Shown in pieces: positions 5,573-6,281 of a stretch of DNA of 6,281 nt. This stretch comes from JBBQRS01 sp038214535 (lineage in GTDB: Bacteria > Chloroflexota > Anaerolineae > CG2-30-64-16), in contig JBBQRS010000180.1 in assembly GCA_038214535.1 (NCBI GenBank), positions 1 to 6,281 on the forward strand. Reading direction: 5' to 3'. Position 1 is the first letter of the stretch. Each line of letters starts with the position of its first letter. The position numbers and the translations under genes are program-made. The notes beneath the pieces were generated by a model. The model searched no databases and was not told where the DNA came from. It saw only the letters and a program-made list of their open reading frames with translations.

Positions 5573-6144
5573 CGGCGCAACACGCGAGCAAGAACGGCGG
5601 CGGCGATGCGCGCGCGGCGATGGGGCCACGGCGCCCCGCGGGCATGGGCAAGGTCGAGAAAGCGCGCAACCCGCGACAGGCGTTGGGCGGGCTGCTGCGC
5701 TACCTCGCGCCGTTCCGGGTCAGCCTGATCCTCGTGTTGGTTTTTGTGGTGATCTATACGGTGTTGGGGCTGGCCGGCCCCTATCTGATGGGCGTGGCGA
5801 TTGACCGCTACATCGCCGCGAAAGAGATTCCGGGCCTGTTGCGCATTGCCGCGCTGATGCTGGTCTCCTACCTGCTCTATAACCTCTTCCAGGCCGCGGC
5901 CGCGTGGATCATGGCAGGCGTGTCGCAGCGCGCGCTCAAGCAGTTGCGCGGCGACCTGTTCGAGCACATGCAGACCCTCCCGCTCGCGTTCTTCGACCAG
6001 AACCCCGCGGGCGAGCTGATGAGCCGGCTGACCAACGACATCGAGGCGATCAACCAGGCGGTGTCGCAGAACGTGACGGCGTTGATCGCCAGCGTGCTCT
6101 CGATGGGCGGCATCCTGATCGCAATGTTCGCCCTGAATCACTAG
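5569..6144 (+). CDS. ABC exporter second subunit, truncated by an insertion
   Basis: The 191 residues are the N-terminal third of the partner half-transporter. A Gly/Arg-rich tail with the GKVEKARNPRQAL region (27-39) precedes LLRYLAPFR, a layout typical of TM288-type subunits. Hydrophobic segments lie near 52-74, 93-116 and 168-188. The conserved LPLAFFDQNPAGELMSRL region (137-154) is present. The chain ends in MFALNH then TAG, inside the third membrane segment region, whereas homologues run to about 600 residues with a full NBD. The following bases do not continue the protein in any frame and look like an element edge. Its partner NBD has the degenerate ATP site, so this subunit should have supplied the catalytic Glu and switch His; those parts are lost from this window. 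Almost surely a nonfunctional remnant. Confidence 0.85.
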   Translation: MTAQHASKNGGGDARAAMGPRRPAGMGKVEKARNPRQALGGLLRYLAPFRVSLILVLVFVVIYTVLGLAGPYLMGVAIDRYIAAKEIPGLLRIAALMLVSYLLYNLFQAAAAWIMAGVSQRALKQLRGDLFEHMQTLPLAFFDQNPAGELMSRLTNDIEAINQAVSQNVTALIASVLSMGGILIAMFALNH

Positions 6145-6163
6145 TTAAACTTCACAACAACAA

Positions 6164-6183
6164 GAGGGGTTGGATGCCCCCTC
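6164..6183 (-). terminator. Hairpin downstream of the putative transposase
   Basis: GAGGGG (6164-6169) and CCCCTC (6178-6183) pair around an eight-base loop. Read on the minus strand, the stem is followed by TTGTTGTTGTG, a T-rich but interrupted tail, 13 bases after the putative transposase stop. It would suit a weak intrinsic terminator at the end of an element. Confidence 0.35.
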
Positions 6184-6196
6184 CCCTTGCCTGGGG

Positions 6197-6281
6197 TTAG
6201 CAGGCATAAGGCCGCCGGTGGCGGATCTGACGGTTGACCAAGCCAGCCACGGCGACGACTCGTGCGGTGTGCTGTTGGCGA
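6197..6281 (-). CDS. Putative transposase C-terminus, partial
   Basis: On the minus strand a frame open to the right edge gives 27 residues ending VAVAGLVNRQIRHRRPYAC, then TAA at 6199-6197. A short hydrophobic helix followed by a basic tail fits the C-terminus of many DDE transposases, and the position at a gene-breaking junction supports that. The other two minus-strand frames are also open here, and the fragment is too short for family assignment. Confidence is therefore limited. Confidence 0.33.
   Translation of the reverse strand, partial: RQQHTARVVAVAGLVNRQIRHRRPYAC

Larger units (their letters stand above)
6143..6281 (-). mobile_element. Probable left edge of an insertion sequence
   Basis: Similarity to the ABC exporter ends abruptly near 6140 and the sequence changes character. 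It is followed by a hairpin and the apparent 3' end of a minus-strand gene. The in-frame TAG at 6142-6144 cannot have been in the native gene, so the junction lies at or before it. The exact boundary, the terminal repeats and the target duplication cannot be read because the other end is outside the window. Confidence 0.45.

Noticed and set aside
6141..6144. CTAG as an insertion target duplication
   Set aside because: TAG is in frame with the interrupted gene, so a native CTAG at this phase would have stopped translation. The far side of the element is not available to test it.
1..6281. A new defence, CRISPR or biosynthetic system
   Set aside because: No spaced repeats, nuclease or helicase motifs, or biosynthetic core enzymes were seen. 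The genes are catabolic enzymes and a damaged exporter.

Overview
The window looks like a piece of a GC-rich bacterial genome, probably environmental. Intergenic gaps are short and less GC-rich than the genes. Strong Shine-Dalgarno sites precede some genes and ATGA stop/start overlaps join others. The gene types and the paired ABC exporter would fit Chloroflexota (Anaerolineae-like), but no marker gene is present, so that is a guess from style.

Left half (about 200-3620): three codirectional genes form a plausible carbohydrate or polyol catabolic set. They are a zinc-dependent medium-chain dehydrogenase (225-1271), a xylulokinase-like FGGY kinase six bases later (1278-2729), and, after a 104-base gap, a class I aldolase of the LsrF/DeoC/FbaB type (2834-3580). 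The implied order is oxidation of a polyol or sugar to a keto sugar, phosphorylation, then Schiff-base cleavage. The substrate cannot be read from the sequence. A 36-bp perfect palindrome follows the aldolase stop and probably acts as terminator, or is a dispersed palindromic repeat. Both intergenic gaps in this half carry degenerate 9-bp repeats.

Right half (3700-6281): a promoter-like region with a dyad over the -10 box leads into a heterodimeric ABC exporter operon in which both subunits are damaged. The first subunit is split between its membrane domain (3780-4826) and its nucleotide-binding domain (4823-5572). The reading frame changes exactly where the first NBD strand and A-loop should be, which fits a small deletion of about 16 or 19 bases. 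This NBD has the Asp (for catalytic Glu) and Gln (for switch His) of the degenerate-site partner in TM287/TM288-type exporters. The second subunit (5569-6144) stops after about 191 of an expected roughly 600 residues, at a junction with unrelated sequence. That sequence looks like the edge of an insertion element carrying the tail of a minus-strand transposase.

I found no CRISPR array, tRNA, rRNA or convincing new defence or biosynthetic system. The most notable points are the double disruption of the exporter, the nested palindrome, and the LsrF-like aldolase lacking the usual proton-donor Tyr.
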